Part shown: piece after piece, positions 1-10,056 of the stretch | Layout: the number at the start of each line of letters is the position of its first letter | How positions within the stretch are numbered: position 1 is the stretch's first letter | Assembly: GCF_001422365.1 (NCBI RefSeq) | Contig: NZ_LMMT01000034.1 | Coordinates: 126,678-190,677, forward strand | Direction: 5' to 3' | Origin: Pseudorhodoferax sp. Leaf265 | GTDB taxonomy: Bacteria > Pseudomonadota > Gammaproteobacteria > Burkholderiales > Burkholderiaceae_C | DNA: 64,000 bases | The notes under the pieces: model-generated | The model's database searches: none | Told to the model about the DNA's origin: nothing | The model's input: only the letters and a program-made list of their open reading frames with translations | Position numbers and translations under genes: made by a program

Positions 1-553
1 CGTCGGCCAGGCCCTGGCCGAAGGCCGTGCGGTCGTCGATCACGCCGACCTTCTTGACCTTGAGCACCTGCGCCGCGTAGACGGCCATGGACGAGCCGAT
101 CTGGTTGTCGCTGGCGATGATGCGGAACAGGTTCTTGTAGCCGCCCTGCGTGACCTTGGGGTTGGTGCCCACGGTGGAGACCACCACGTCGCCGCCGTCG
201 TACACGCGCGAGGCCGGGATCGCCACGCCCGAGCAGTAGGGCCCGAGCACGAACTGGACCTTGCTGTCGACGAACTTCTGCGCCACGCTCACGCCCTGCT
301 TGGGGTCGCACTGGTCGTCCTCGGACGCGAGTTCAAACTTCAGGGTCTTGCCGCCCACGCTGATCTTCTTCGCGTTGAGCTCCTCGATGGCCAGGCGCAC
401 GCCGTTCTCGTTGTCCTTGCCGGCATAGGCGTTGGGGCCGGACAGCGGGCCGCTGTGGCCGATCTTGACGACCTGCTCCTGGGCCAGTGCGGGGCCGGCC
501 AGGGCCACGCCGGCGAGCGCGAGCAGGGTGGTGGGATGGAATGCGAACGGCAT
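1..553 (-). CDS. Branched-chain amino acid ABC transporter substrate-binding protein, 5' part only
   Basis: This is the N-terminal 184 codons of a periplasmic type I binding protein of the LivJ/LivK family; the rest lies beyond the left edge. Residues 1-24 form a signal peptide ending ALA, followed by a mature start (QEQVVKIGHSGPLSGP) typical of the family. Two cysteines (in DDQCDP and GPYCSG) match the usual disulfide loop. The ATG at 553 is preceded by a GGAG ribosome site six bases away. The family captures leucine, isoleucine, valine or other small ligands for an ABC importer; the ligand cannot be told from this part. No permease or ATPase gene is visible in the window, so any partner must lie to the left or elsewhere. 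Confidence 0.9.
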   Translation of the reverse strand, partial: MPFAFHPTTLLALAGVALAGPALAQEQVVKIGHSGPLSGPNAYAGKDNENGVRLAIEELNAKKISVGGKTLKFELASEDDQCDPKQGVSVAQKFVDSKVQFVLGPYCSGVAIPASRVYDGGDVVVSTVGTNPKVTQGGYKNLFRIIASDNQIGSSMAVYAAQVLKVKKVGVIDDRTAFGQGLAD

Positions 554-682
554 GCGGTGGTCTCCTTCGGTGTGCTGTGAGGGCTTCGGGACATGTGCCC
601 TGAAGCCGGCGCCATCGTACTGCGGTGTACGCAGCTGCGGGTTTGCCAGGAGAGGTATGCAGCGCCGGCCTCAGCGCCGAAG

Positions 683-1245
683 CTAGGCGCTGGGCGGCGC
701 TCCGAACCCACGCCGGAAGGTGGCACTGAAGCGCTGGGGCTGTCGTAGCCATGGGCCAGCGCGACCGCCGGTACCGAGTCGCCGGCCGCCCACCGTGGCA
801 GGTTCAGCAGCAGCCGCGCATGGCGGCGCAAGCCGGGCATGGCGCGGCATGGGCACTTGCAGCGCCAGCGGTGGCGCGGCCTCGATCTCGTCGAGGATGC
901 GTCGTGGGATCCGCTCCTCCCGCCCGACGGTCGGGTAGTCCAGCCGCAGCGCGACGGCGCGCACGATGAGCGCGCGCAGCAGCGGCATGACCGCAATGAC
1001 CTGGCATTGCGGCCACAGGCCTGTCCGCGTGCCGGGCTCGACGAACACCGTGCGCATGGCGACGGGCTGGGGCCCATGCGGATCTGATGCACCACGCGCG
1101 GCGGCACCCAGACCGCGCAGCCCGGCGGCACGACCCAGCCGGCCTGCGCATCGATGTCGTGCGCGAGCACGAGGCCCTGCCATGGCGCCCGTACCCGGAC
1201 ATGGTGGCTGGGGCGGATCGCCTGTTCCGGCTGCCGGCGGGGCAT
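683..1245 (-). pseudogene. AraC-family regulator pseudogene (frameshifts and internal deletion)
   Basis: Reading leftward from an ATG at 1245, the sequence encodes an AraC-type cupin domain (VLAHDIDAQAGWVVPPGCAV, then PPRVVHQIRMGP). It changes frame near 1065-1075 at a GGGCCCC run and continues as AMRTVFVEPG...LRLDYPTVGREERIP. After PMPRHARLA the expected first helix-turn-helix is missing. The text resumes in another frame with ARLLLNLPR and VALAHGYDSPSA, and shifts again into FSATFRRGFGAPPSA before a stop at 683. About 70-80 residues of the usual ~260 are absent. Known members of this group bind a small ligand through the cupin and DNA through the C-terminal pair of helix-turn-helix motifs. 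At least three frame changes plus the deletion make a functional product very unlikely; sequencing error alone would not explain the missing segment. Confidence 0.8.
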
Positions 1246-1304
1246 GTGCGCCTGCCCTTGGCGCTGTCGATCGGCGCGACGCGCGCGGGCTGAACCGCAC
1301 CAGG

Positions 1305-2393
1305 CTACCCGCGCTGCAGCAGGTCGCCGAACACCGTGAACGCGCCGTCCATGCGCCCACTGCCCGGCGCGTCGTACAGCACCAGCCATCCCGGCTGACC
1401 GGGCAGCAGGCCGGCTGGCAATGCGCAGAAGGCTTCGGCCCGGTCGCTGCCGCACCCGTGCGGCAGCGACGTGGTCTCGCCCAGGGCGTGCTCGAAGCGC
1501 ACCGGTTCGGTGTTGCCGGCCAGGGTGGCGCGCGCGCCGGGCCAGGTGAACAGCCGGATGTCGCCATCGAGCACCATGGTGGGGCCGGCCAGGATGTACA
1601 GGTCGTCGCCGCGCAGGTGCAGGTCGCGGATGCCCAGGCCCTGCAGCTGCAGGAAGTGCTTGCGCACCAGCGTGCCGTGCGCGTCCAGCGGCCGCAGCGC
1701 CAGCTGCGCGCCACGCGGCGCCACCGCGATCTCCAGCAGCGCCGACCAGCCGCGCAGCACCGGGCCGCGCAGCCCGAGCAGCAGGCGGTCGCCGCACACG
1801 GCCAGGCCTTCGATGTCCAGGCCGTTGTCCTTGCCCGGGATCTTCAGGTAGTGGCCGAAATGCGGATCGTCGGCCAGCGCCTGGGTCAGCGGGTTCTCGC
1901 GCGCCTTGCCCTCCAGCCGCAGCGCGCGCCGGCCATCGCGGGCCTGGCGCACCAGCGTGGGTGTGCCGTCCTCGCCTGGCTCGATCGGCAGGCGGGCCAG
2001 CAGGCGGCGGTTGCCGTCCAGGCTCACCTTGGCCAGCCGCTGGGCGTTGTCGGCATGGTCGCGGTCGGGCTTGGCGTTCTTGCGTTTGCGGCCGTGCGAG
2101 CCCACGATCCAGAGCCAGCCATCGACCTCGGCCATGCCCTCCAGGTCGGCTTCCTCGTCGTCGGCACCCGGCAGGTCGAGCAGGGCGGCCAGCGGGAATT
2201 CGCGCGCATCGCCGTAGCGCAGGCGCTCCTGGCCGACCGGCTCCAGCCGGCGCAGGCGCTCGATGCCGGCGGCCTCGTCGCCCACCACCCAGAGCCACTC
2301 ACCCGTGAACGCGGCGCCGGACAGGTTGGTATGCACCAGGCCGCCGGGCGGAAACTCCAGGCGGACGGCATTGGCAGATCGGATGTTGGGCAT
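1305..2393 (-). CDS. DUF3616 domain-containing protein
   Basis: A 362-residue soluble protein with no signal peptide. It matches the DUF3616 family: the conserved N-terminal blocks LSGAAFTGEWLWVVGDE and EEADLEGMAEVDGWLWIVG are followed by KIPGKDNGLDIEGLAV and the aromatic/glycine-rich repeats expected of a beta-propeller. The biochemical role of the family is unknown. The ATG at 2393 aligns with the family start; a longer reading to 2456 would add residues with no family match. It lies 67 bases downstream of a tautomerase gene on the same strand, with a strong hairpin between them, so it may be the last gene of the SDR-tautomerase operon or a partly separate unit. Confidence 0.85.
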   Translation of the reverse strand: MPNIRSANAVRLEFPPGGLVHTNLSGAAFTGEWLWVVGDEAAGIERLRRLEPVGQERLRYGDAREFPLAALLDLPGADDEEADLEGMAEVDGWLWIVGSHGRKRKNAKPDRDHADNAQRLAKVSLDGNRRLLARLPIEPGEDGTPTLVRQARDGRRALRLEGKARENPLTQALADDPHFGHYLKIPGKDNGLDIEGLAVCGDRLLLGLRGPVLRGWSALLEIAVAPRGAQLALRPLDAHGTLVRKHFLQLQGLGIRDLHLRGDDLYILAGPTMVLDGDIRLFTWPGARATLAGNTEPVRFEHALGETTSLPHGCGSDRAEAFCALPAGLLPGQPGWLVLYDAPGSGRMDGAFTVFGDLLQRG

Positions 2394-2429
2394 GGCGGTG
2401 GTGTGTTGACGAGGCAGCAGAGTCTGGCA

Positions 2430-2453
2430 TGCCGCCCAGGCGCTGGGGCGGCA
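2430..2453. terminator. Hairpin between tautomerase and DUF3616 genes
   Basis: Perfect 8-bp arms, TGCCGCCC and GGGCGGCA, with an 8-base loop. It sits eight bases after the tautomerase stop in the direction of transcription. There is no T run after it, so it may be a weak or Rho-assisted terminator, a processing site or an mRNA end stabiliser rather than a canonical terminator. Confidence 0.45.
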
Positions 2454-2460
2454 CACCGGC

Positions 2461-2697
2461 TCATCCCTGCTGCGCTCTGCGGCGGGCGCGCCACTGCGGC
2501 GTGGTCACGCCGCCCACGCCCCAGTTCTCGAGCTCGACCTCCTCGATGACCACGAAGGTCGTGTCGTGCGGTTTGCCCATGACATCGTGCAGCAGTTGCG
2601 ACACGCCCTGGATGAGCGCGCGCTTTTGCTCCAGCGTCGTGGCGTCGGCGCCGGGGGCGGTGCCCTCGCGCGTTACCTTGATGTTGACGTAAGGCAT
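2461..2697 (-). CDS. 4-oxalocrotonate tautomerase family enzyme
   Basis: A 78-residue protein starting MPYVNIKVTREG. After removal of Met the N-terminal Pro is the catalytic base of the tautomerase superfamily, and the length fits the small 4-OT type that works as a dimer of trimers. The middle (KRALIQGVSQLLHDVMGKP) and the VVIEEVELENWG stretch are typical of 4-OT paralogues that interconvert enol and keto forms. The substrate is not evident. It begins 10 bases after the SDR gene on the same strand, with a good ribosome site (AAGGAGACGGCC before ATG), so the two are probably co-transcribed and may act on the same compound. Confidence 0.9.
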   Translation of the reverse strand: MPYVNIKVTREGTAPGADATTLEQKRALIQGVSQLLHDVMGKPHDTTFVVIEEVELENWGVGGVTTPQWRARRRAQQG

Positions 2698-2707
2698 GGC
2701 CGTCTCC

Positions 2708-3418
2708 TTACCAGCGGCCGGCGTGCTGGCCGCCGTCGACGTTGATGGTCTCGCCTGTGACGAAGGCGGCGTTCTCCAGATACAGGATGGCGTCGGCGAT
2801 CTCCGCCACCTCGCCCATCCGGCCCATGGGATGCAGGCCCGCGAGGACCGCATGGGTCTCGGCCGGATGCATCGGCGTCTTGATGATGCCGGGCGCCACG
2901 GAGTTCACCCGCACGCCGGCCTGCGCATACTCGATGGCCAGGCCACGCGTCACGGCGTCCAGGCCGCCCTTGGTCAGCAGCGCAAGGCCGGACGGCGCAC
3001 CTGCAATCGCCTGGTGCACCAGGGTCGTCGTGATCTGCACGATGTGGCCACTGCGCCGGTGCAGCATGTGCGGCAGAACTAGCTGGGTGATGTGGAAGAA
3101 CCCGGCGAGGTTCACCTCGGTCATGTTGCGCAGGTCGTCGACCGTGTACTCGGTGAACGGCTTGCCGATGAAGATGCCGGCGTTGTTGACGAGCGTGTCG
3201 ATGCGGCCGAAGCGTTCCAGCGCCGCTGCGACGACGCGCTCGGCCACCGCGCGTTCGCGGATGTCGCCGGCGACGGCCAGCACCCCCTCGTCCGCGCCGG
3301 GCTGGATGCTGCGGGAGGTCGCGACGACGGCGAAGCCGTTCTGGCGGTAGGCGGACACGATGCCCGCGCCGATGCCTTGCGATGCACCGGTGACGATGGC
3401 GACTTTTTGCGAATGCAT
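2708..3418 (-). CDS. SDR-family protein lacking the catalytic tyrosine
   Basis: A 236-residue short-chain dehydrogenase/reductase fold. The nucleotide-binding motif TGASQGIG is near residue 10, the NNAG motif is present, and the C-terminus (MGEVAEIADAILYLENAAFVTGETINVDGGQ) is classical. At the active site, however, the usual YxxxK reads ALLTK (…PSGLALLTKGGL…), so the general-acid tyrosine is alanine while the lysine remains. Some SDR subgroups share this form. The protein binds NAD(P) by fold; whether it is a normal oxidoreductase is uncertain. The start at 3418 is chosen because MHSQKVAIVTG aligns with the family. It heads an operon with a tautomerase and is divergent from a LysR gene that is its probable regulator. 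Confidence 0.88.
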   Translation of the reverse strand: MHSQKVAIVTGASQGIGAGIVSAYRQNGFAVVATSRSIQPGADEGVLAVAGDIRERAVAERVVAAALERFGRIDTLVNNAGIFIGKPFTEYTVDDLRNMTEVNLAGFFHITQLVLPHMLHRRSGHIVQITTTLVHQAIAGAPSGLALLTKGGLDAVTRGLAIEYAQAGVRVNSVAPGIIKTPMHPAETHAVLAGLHPMGRMGEVAEIADAILYLENAAFVTGETINVDGGQHAGRW

Positions 3419-3442
3419 GGAAGCTCCTGGAAGATGGTCTGA

Positions 3443-3476
3443 ATGGACTGCGTCGGATGGGCCCGACGCAGTCCAT
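3443..3476. promoter_or_regulatory. Perfect 14-bp-arm palindrome between divergent SDR and lysR genes
   Basis: The arms ATGGACTGCGTCGG and CCGACGCAGTCCAT are exact inverted repeats around the six-base centre ATGGGC. The element lies 25 bases upstream of the SDR start and 46 bases upstream of the LysR start, in a 104-bp divergent intergenic region. LysR-type proteins commonly bind dyad sites in exactly this position, so an operator is the simplest reading. A hairpin in either transcript leader is the alternative. Confidence 0.6.
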
Positions 3477-3522
3477 AGCGTATGAACGCACCCCTGGAAC
3501 CGGTAGCCGCTATCCTTGCACA

Positions 3523-4416
3523 ATGGCTGAGAGAAAACGCACAGAGGTCGACTGGCAGGACGTGCGCGTGTTCCTGGCGCTGGGCCGCTACCGCAGCCTG
3601 TCGGCCGCTGCACGGGCGCTGCAGGTCAACCACGCGACCATTGCGCGCCGCATCCAGTCGCTCGAGGGCAGCATGGGCGAAAAGCTCGTGGAACGCAGGC
3701 CGGACGGGTACCTGCTCACCGCCGCGGGTGAGCGGGCGCTCGAGGCAGCGACGGGCATGGAGGCGGCGGCGCAGCTGCTGACGCGCAAGGACGGCGCCGA
3801 CGACGGCGACGTGCGCGGTGTGGTGCGCATCAATGCACCGCCGGCGTTGGCACATGCCTTCCTGGCCGCGCAGCTGGCCCGTGTGACCTTGGCGCATCCC
3901 GGCCTGGACATCGACCTGGCGACGGACCTGCACGCCGTCAGCCTCGACCGGCGCAAGGCGGACATCGCGGTGCGCATCGGCAGGCCGAACGACGGGGACC
4001 TCATCGCGCAGTCCGTCGGCAAGCTGGCCTGCGGGTTCTACGGGACCAACGAACGTTGCGCGGAGGTGGAGGCAGGCCTGCCACCCGTCTTCATCAGCTT
4101 CGACGAGCAGCATTCGGACATGCCCGAGGGCATCTGGCTTGCGCAGCAGTTCCCGCGTGCCCGGGTCGCCTTCCGGGCGGAGAACCAGCTGCTGCAAGCG
4201 ACCGCTGCGCGCGCTGGCGCCGGCATCGCGCTGCTGCCGCACTACATCGCGAGACAGCTGCCCGGCCTGCGGCCCTGCGCGCTGACGCCGCTGCCGCCCG
4301 CGCGCGAGGTGGTTCTGCTCATCCGCGGCCAGGACCGCCATGCGCGCCCGATCCGTACCGTGATGCGGCACCTGGTCGATGCCTTCAAGGAGAGCCGGGC
4401 GCTGTTCGGTGCCTAG
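3523..4416 (+). CDS. LysR-family transcriptional regulator
   Basis: A 297-residue LysR-type regulator. Residues 8-66 hold the winged helix-turn-helix (VDWQDVRVFLALGRYRSLSA, then ALQVNHATIARRIQSLE). This is followed by the periplasmic-binding-like effector domain, with RKADIAVRIGRPNDGDLIAQ and an AENQLLQATAARAGAGIALLP segment that is well conserved in the group. The ATG at 3523 gives the standard LysR N-terminus; an earlier in-frame start would add non-conserved residues. It is divergent from the SDR-tautomerase operon, the usual arrangement for a LysR protein and its target, with a perfect palindrome between them. The effector is unknown. Confidence 0.92.
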   Translation: MAERKRTEVDWQDVRVFLALGRYRSLSAAARALQVNHATIARRIQSLEGSMGEKLVERRPDGYLLTAAGERALEAATGMEAAAQLLTRKDGADDGDVRGVVRINAPPALAHAFLAAQLARVTLAHPGLDIDLATDLHAVSLDRRKADIAVRIGRPNDGDLIAQSVGKLACGFYGTNERCAEVEAGLPPVFISFDEQHSDMPEGIWLAQQFPRARVAFRAENQLLQATAARAGAGIALLPHYIARQLPGLRPCALTPLPPAREVVLLIRGQDRHARPIRTVMRHLVDAFKESRALFGA

Positions 4417-4458
4417 GCTTGCCGCCAGCGGCCGGCGATTGGCCTGGCCGACCCGTGC

Positions 4459-4490
4459 CAGCCGCAGCCGCGGCTGACGGGGCCCGTCAG
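4459..4490. terminator. Hairpin pair between convergent lysR and U32 genes
   Basis: Two adjacent dyads lie in the 70-base gap between converging genes. CAGCCGC / GCGGCTG has a 4-base loop (4459-4476). CTGACGGG / CCCGTCAG forms a near-perfect palindrome (4474-4490) that reaches into the stop codon of the leftward gene. They are placed to end transcription from both sides, but no clear T run follows. Confidence 0.45.
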
Positions 4491-6493
4491 TGCGCGGCCT
4501 GCGCGTCCGGCCGCGTCCTGTAGAAGGTCAGCGGCTGCGCCTGGGCCTCGTTCAGCACGGCGCGCTTGATCTTGCCCACCACGTGCATCTCGCAGGGCTT
4601 GCAGTCGAAGCGCAAGGTCAGCTTCTCCTTGCCGTTGATCAGCGCGAGCGGCTCGGCCTTGACCTGGCCCTGCACGCCCTTGACGCCCTTGGCCTGCTTG
4701 GGGCACAGCGACAGCGAGAAGCGCACGCAGTGCTTGGTGATCATGAGCGAGACCTCGCCTTCTTCCTCGTGGCTCTCGTAGGCCGCGGCGATCACCTTGA
4801 CGCCGTGACGCGCGTAGAACTGGCGGGCCTGGTCGTTGAACACGTTGGCCAGGTAGGTCAGCGTGTCCTCGGGGTAGGGCACGGGCGGCTCCACCGCGAC
4901 GGCGCGCTGCGGGCGCTGGTAGGCCGCCAGGCGCGCGGCCTCCAGCCGTTCACAGGCTTCGCGGCGCAGCTGGTTCACGAGCGAGGCCGGCACGAACCAG
5001 GGCTGGGCCAGCTCGACGGCGATGTCGATGGGCGCGAAGTCGGTGGCGCCGAAGCGGCCCAGGTGTTCGCGCAGGCTGGCGAGGCCGCGTTCGGCGTCGC
5101 GCGCCGGTTCGTGCGCGTGGCGCGCCGTGGCCTGCGCCTGGTGGCCGTCTTCGTCGGTCAATTGCAGCACGAAGCCCTGTGCGGTCTGGCCGAAGTGCAC
5201 CCACACGCCGATGCGGCGCTCGCTGGACTTCTTGTCCAGCATGCGCACCCAGTCCATGTCGCGGTTGCGGTTCACCTCGGTGCCCTTGCGCAGGTCGCGC
5301 AGGCCGGCCAGTTCGTCCTTGGGGAACACGCGCCAGCGGTTCAGCCTGGTCGGGCTGGCCGGCTCGGCGCGGTTGACGGCCAGGCCCACGAGCTCCTTCT
5401 GCAGGTCGTAGTAGCACAGGCCGTCGCCGTTGTGCAGGATGGTGGCGGCGTCCGTGGTCTCGATCTCCACCCAGTTCGGGCCGACCTGCGTGACCCAGCC
5501 GATCGCGCGGCCCGGGTTCTTGGGCGTGTCGAAGGCGCCGATGTCCTCCTTGCGGCCGTTGACGAAGTAGTCGGTGAACTCGCGGTTGAAGTTCTGGTCC
5601 GGGTCGGGCGTGAACGTGAAGCTGGTGCGGCCACTGGAGGCGCGCGCCAGCGGCGCGTGCACGGGATCGTTCTCGCGCGCCTCGATCAGTTCGTCGATCA
5701 GCTTGCGGTAGTGCGCCGTGATGTTCTTGACGTAGGCCATGTCCTTGTAGCGGCCTTCGATCTTGAAGCTGCGGATGCCGGCATCGACCAGCGCGGCGAT
5801 GTTGGCGGACTGGTTGTTGTCCTTCATCGACAGCACGTGCTTGTCGTGCGCGACGAAACGGTTCTGGCTGTCCACCACCTGGTAGGGCAGGCGGCAGGCC
5901 TGCGAGCAGTCGCCGCGGTTGGCGCTGCGGCCCGTGTGCGCATGGCTGATGTAGCACTGGCCGCTGTAGGCCACGCACAGCGCGCCGTGCACGAAGAACT
6001 CCAGCTGGCTGCGCGCCGGGTCCAGCACGGCATGGATGGCGCGGATCTGCTGCAGCGTGAGTTCGCGCGCCAGCACGATCTGCGAGAAGCCGGCGTCCTG
6101 CATGAAGCGCGCCTTCTCGGGCGTGCGGATGTCGGTCTGGGTGCTGGCGTGCAGCTGGATCGGCGGCATGCCTTCGAGTTGCAACAGGCCCATGTCCTGC
6201 ACGATCAGCACGTCGGCGCCCGCGTGGTAGACGTCCCAGGCCATGCGGCGCGCGCCGTCGAGTTCGTCGTCGCGCAGGATGGTGTTGAGCGTGATGAAGA
6301 CCTTGCTGTTGAAGCGGTGCGCATGGCGCGCCAACCGTTCGATGTCCTGCACCGCGTTGCCGGCCGAGGCGCGCGCGCCGAAGCCGGGGCCACCGATGTA
6401 GACGGCGTCGGCGCCGTGGTCGACGGCGGCGATGCCGATGTCGGCATCGCGGGCGGGCGCAAGCAGTTCGAGCTGGTGGGCGAGCAGGGACAT
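4487..6493 (-). CDS. rlhA: U32-family protein, RlhA-type (23S rRNA C2501 hydroxylase-like)
   Basis: A 668-residue protein of the U32 'peptidase' family, now known to include RNA-hydroxylating enzymes. Its length and C-terminal extension fit RlhA (YdcP, about 650 residues), which hydroxylates C2501 of 23S rRNA using prephenate, rather than the shorter tRNA enzyme TrhP (YegQ, about 450). Residues 9-40 form the start of the TIM barrel (LELLAPARDADIG, GADAVYIGGPGFGARA). The iron-sulfur-type cysteines are Cys173, Cys180, Cys196 and Cys200 (GQCYIS, NRGDCSQACR). The C-terminus ends with a CKPCEM motif also seen in RlhA. The ATG at 6493 is the family start. It is divergent from the DctB-like kinase gene and appears to stand alone. 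The symbol rests on family resemblance only. Confidence 0.85.
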   Translation of the reverse strand: MSLLAHQLELLAPARDADIGIAAVDHGADAVYIGGPGFGARASAGNAVQDIERLARHAHRFNSKVFITLNTILRDDELDGARRMAWDVYHAGADVLIVQDMGLLQLEGMPPIQLHASTQTDIRTPEKARFMQDAGFSQIVLARELTLQQIRAIHAVLDPARSQLEFFVHGALCVAYSGQCYISHAHTGRSANRGDCSQACRLPYQVVDSQNRFVAHDKHVLSMKDNNQSANIAALVDAGIRSFKIEGRYKDMAYVKNITAHYRKLIDELIEARENDPVHAPLARASSGRTSFTFTPDPDQNFNREFTDYFVNGRKEDIGAFDTPKNPGRAIGWVTQVGPNWVEIETTDAATILHNGDGLCYYDLQKELVGLAVNRAEPASPTRLNRWRVFPKDELAGLRDLRKGTEVNRNRDMDWVRMLDKKSSERRIGVWVHFGQTAQGFVLQLTDEDGHQAQATARHAHEPARDAERGLASLREHLGRFGATDFAPIDIAVELAQPWFVPASLVNQLRREACERLEAARLAAYQRPQRAVAVEPPVPYPEDTLTYLANVFNDQARQFYARHGVKVIAAAYESHEEEGEVSLMITKHCVRFSLSLCPKQAKGVKGVQGQVKAEPLALINGKEKLTLRFDCKPCEMHVVGKIKRAVLNEAQAQPLTFYRTRPDAQAAH

Positions 6494-6764
6494 GGCGAAG
6501 CGGCGCGCACCTGGGCGGTGGCGGCGGTCTGTTGCGTGGGGAGGCGCGGATTTTATCGGCACGCGCGCCCACGCCGCAGCCTTCTGCTGCACGGCGCATC
6601 GGTATGTGCACCAATGGCGTGCACGCCCGGCTTGTGGTCCAGTTGCAGCCTTTGCGTGCCGATCGGGCACACGATTTGCAGCATCTGTGCAAGCACCACA
6701 GACGGCACCACGCCACAGTGAACATGACAAGCCCCTGGGCTGAAGACTCCGCGGGGCAGGGCCG

Positions 6765-8666
6765 GTGAATCCCCAACTGCGTTCCTCGATCCGCCACGCC
6801 GCCTGGAAGAGCGCGGCCTGGCTGCTGGCGCTGGCTTTCGTGGGCCTGAGCGGCGCGGGCGGCTACCTGAGTTTCGAGCGCCGCGGGGTGGCCAACCTGC
6901 AGGCCGACGTGCGCCACCGGCTGGAGCTGTTCTCCTCCGCCGTGGAGGGCATGATCCAGCGTCTCGAAGACGTGCCGGCCACGGTGCAGCTCAGCGAGGA
7001 GGTGCAGCGCCTGTTCCATGCGCCGCGCCGGGCCGCCGTGCGCGAGCGGGCCGACCGTTACCTGCAGCGCCTGAACGCCTTCATGGGCGGCATCGCCATC
7101 TACGTGCTGGACGAGCGCGGGATCATCGTGGCCTCCAGCGGCAGCACCCCGCCGGACGCCATGCCCGAGGAGGACTTCTCGTTCCGGCCCTACTTCCAGG
7201 AGGCGCTGTCCGGCCGCGTCGGCCGGCACTTCGCGATCAGCCTGGTCGCCAACCGGCCGGCCTACTTCGTCTCGCACCCGATCCGCGACGGCGCCAAGGT
7301 CGTGGGCGTGGCCGTGATCATGATCAACCTGGACCCGATCAACCAGATCTGGGACATGCTGGGCGCGCCCGCCCTGCTGGCCGACACCAACGGCGTGGTG
7401 ATCCTCTCGTCCGACCCGGCCTGGACCTACACCACGCTGCAGGACCTGCCGATCGAGCGCCGCGTCGACCTGCAGCTCAGCCGCATGTACAACCGCATGC
7501 CGCTGCCGCGCTTTCCGCTGCAGGTGGAGCTCAAGGTCAATCCCGAGACGCTGTCCATCTACGGCAGCCTGCAGCGCGCCAACCGCTACTTCGGCTTCCA
7601 GGAGCTGGCGCAGATCGTCTCGGGCCGCAGCATCAACGGCATGGACTGGCGCGTGATGCTGTTCACCGACGTGGACGGCGCGCGCCGCGACGCGGTGCTG
7701 GCCGGCGCCGTCTCGGCGACCGGCGCCGCCTTCCTGATCCTGCTGGTGCTGGTCGTGGCCCAGCGCCGGCGCATCCACCGCCACCGGCGCGAGTCCGAGC
7801 GGCTGCTGGAGCAGGCCAACCTCTCGCTGGAGCACAAGGTCGCCCAACGCACGGCGGCGCTCACGCTGGCCAACGCGCAACTGGTCAAGGAGGTGGCCGA
7901 CCGCCGGCAGACCGAGGCCACGCTGCGCGCCACCCAGGGCGAGCTGGTGCATGCCGGCAAGATGGTGGTGCTCGGCCGCATGGCCGCGGGCATCACGCAC
8001 GAGCTCACGCAGCCGCTGGGCGGCGTGCGCACCTTCGCCGGCAATGCCATGGAGTTCGCCAAGCGCCAGGACCTGGACAGCGTGCTGCAGAACCTGGAGA
8101 TCATCGCGCGGCTGACCGAGCGCATGGGCACCATCATCCACCCACTGCGCAGCTTCGCGCGGCGCACCGAGCCCTCGCTGAGCTTCATCGACGTGGGCCA
8201 GTGCATCGCCAACGCGCTGTTCCTCTACCAGACGCAGCTGGCCCACCTGGGCGTGGTGGTGGACAACCGCACCGCGGGCGAGCAACTGCCGGCCTGGGGC
8301 GATGCGCACCGCCTGGAGCAGGTGCTCGTGAACCTGATCGGCAACGCCATCGACGCCATGGCCGAGACCCCCGCCAAGCAGCTCACGCTGGTGGCCGAGC
8401 GCGCGCCAGCGGCCACCGAGGCGACCGCCGACGACGGCCGCCCCTATGCCCTGCGCATCGACGTGGAAGACACCGGCTGCGGCCTGCCGCCGGACTTCGC
8501 CTCGCACCTGTTCGAGCCCTTCTACACCACCAAGCAAAAGGGGCTGGGCCTGGGCCTGACGATCTCGCGCGACATCGTGCAGGACTTCGGCGGCGCGCTG
8601 CGGGCCTGGAACCACGACGGGCCCGGCGCTTGCTTCAGCATCTACCTGCCCTGCGCACCCCCATGA
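6765..8666 (+). CDS. DctB-type membrane sensor histidine kinase
   Basis: A 633-residue sensor kinase starting at GTG. One membrane helix lies at about residues 16-37 and a second at 311-333, enclosing a periplasmic Cache/PAS-like sensor (…IAIYVLDERGIIVASS…, FRPYFQEALSG…YFVSHPIRDG) as in DctB, the C4-dicarboxylate sensor. A coiled coil (SLEHKVAQRTAALTLANAQL) leads to the phosphorylation site ITHELTQPLGG with His412. The catalytic domain carries the N box (LVNLIGNAID), DTGCGLPP and the GLGLGL lid. The response regulator gene follows after 10 bases. No dicarboxylate transporter genes are adjacent, so the ligand is unproven; other carboxylates are possible. Confidence 0.88.
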   Translation: MNPQLRSSIRHAAWKSAAWLLALAFVGLSGAGGYLSFERRGVANLQADVRHRLELFSSAVEGMIQRLEDVPATVQLSEEVQRLFHAPRRAAVRERADRYLQRLNAFMGGIAIYVLDERGIIVASSGSTPPDAMPEEDFSFRPYFQEALSGRVGRHFAISLVANRPAYFVSHPIRDGAKVVGVAVIMINLDPINQIWDMLGAPALLADTNGVVILSSDPAWTYTTLQDLPIERRVDLQLSRMYNRMPLPRFPLQVELKVNPETLSIYGSLQRANRYFGFQELAQIVSGRSINGMDWRVMLFTDVDGARRDAVLAGAVSATGAAFLILLVLVVAQRRRIHRHRRESERLLEQANLSLEHKVAQRTAALTLANAQLVKEVADRRQTEATLRATQGELVHAGKMVVLGRMAAGITHELTQPLGGVRTFAGNAMEFAKRQDLDSVLQNLEIIARLTERMGTIIHPLRSFARRTEPSLSFIDVGQCIANALFLYQTQLAHLGVVVDNRTAGEQLPAWGDAHRLEQVLVNLIGNAIDAMAETPAKQLTLVAERAPAATEATADDGRPYALRIDVEDTGCGLPPDFASHLFEPFYTTKQKGLGLGLTISRDIVQDFGGALRAWNHDGPGACFSIYLPCAPP

Positions 8667-8676
8667 GGAGAACAAG

Positions 8677-10056
<1,380 letters not shown>

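Noticed and set aside
554-682. Small dyad CTGCG-GTGTA-CGCAG upstream of the branched-chain binding protein gene
   Set aside because: Five-base arms are common by chance here and there is no matching regulator site known to me.
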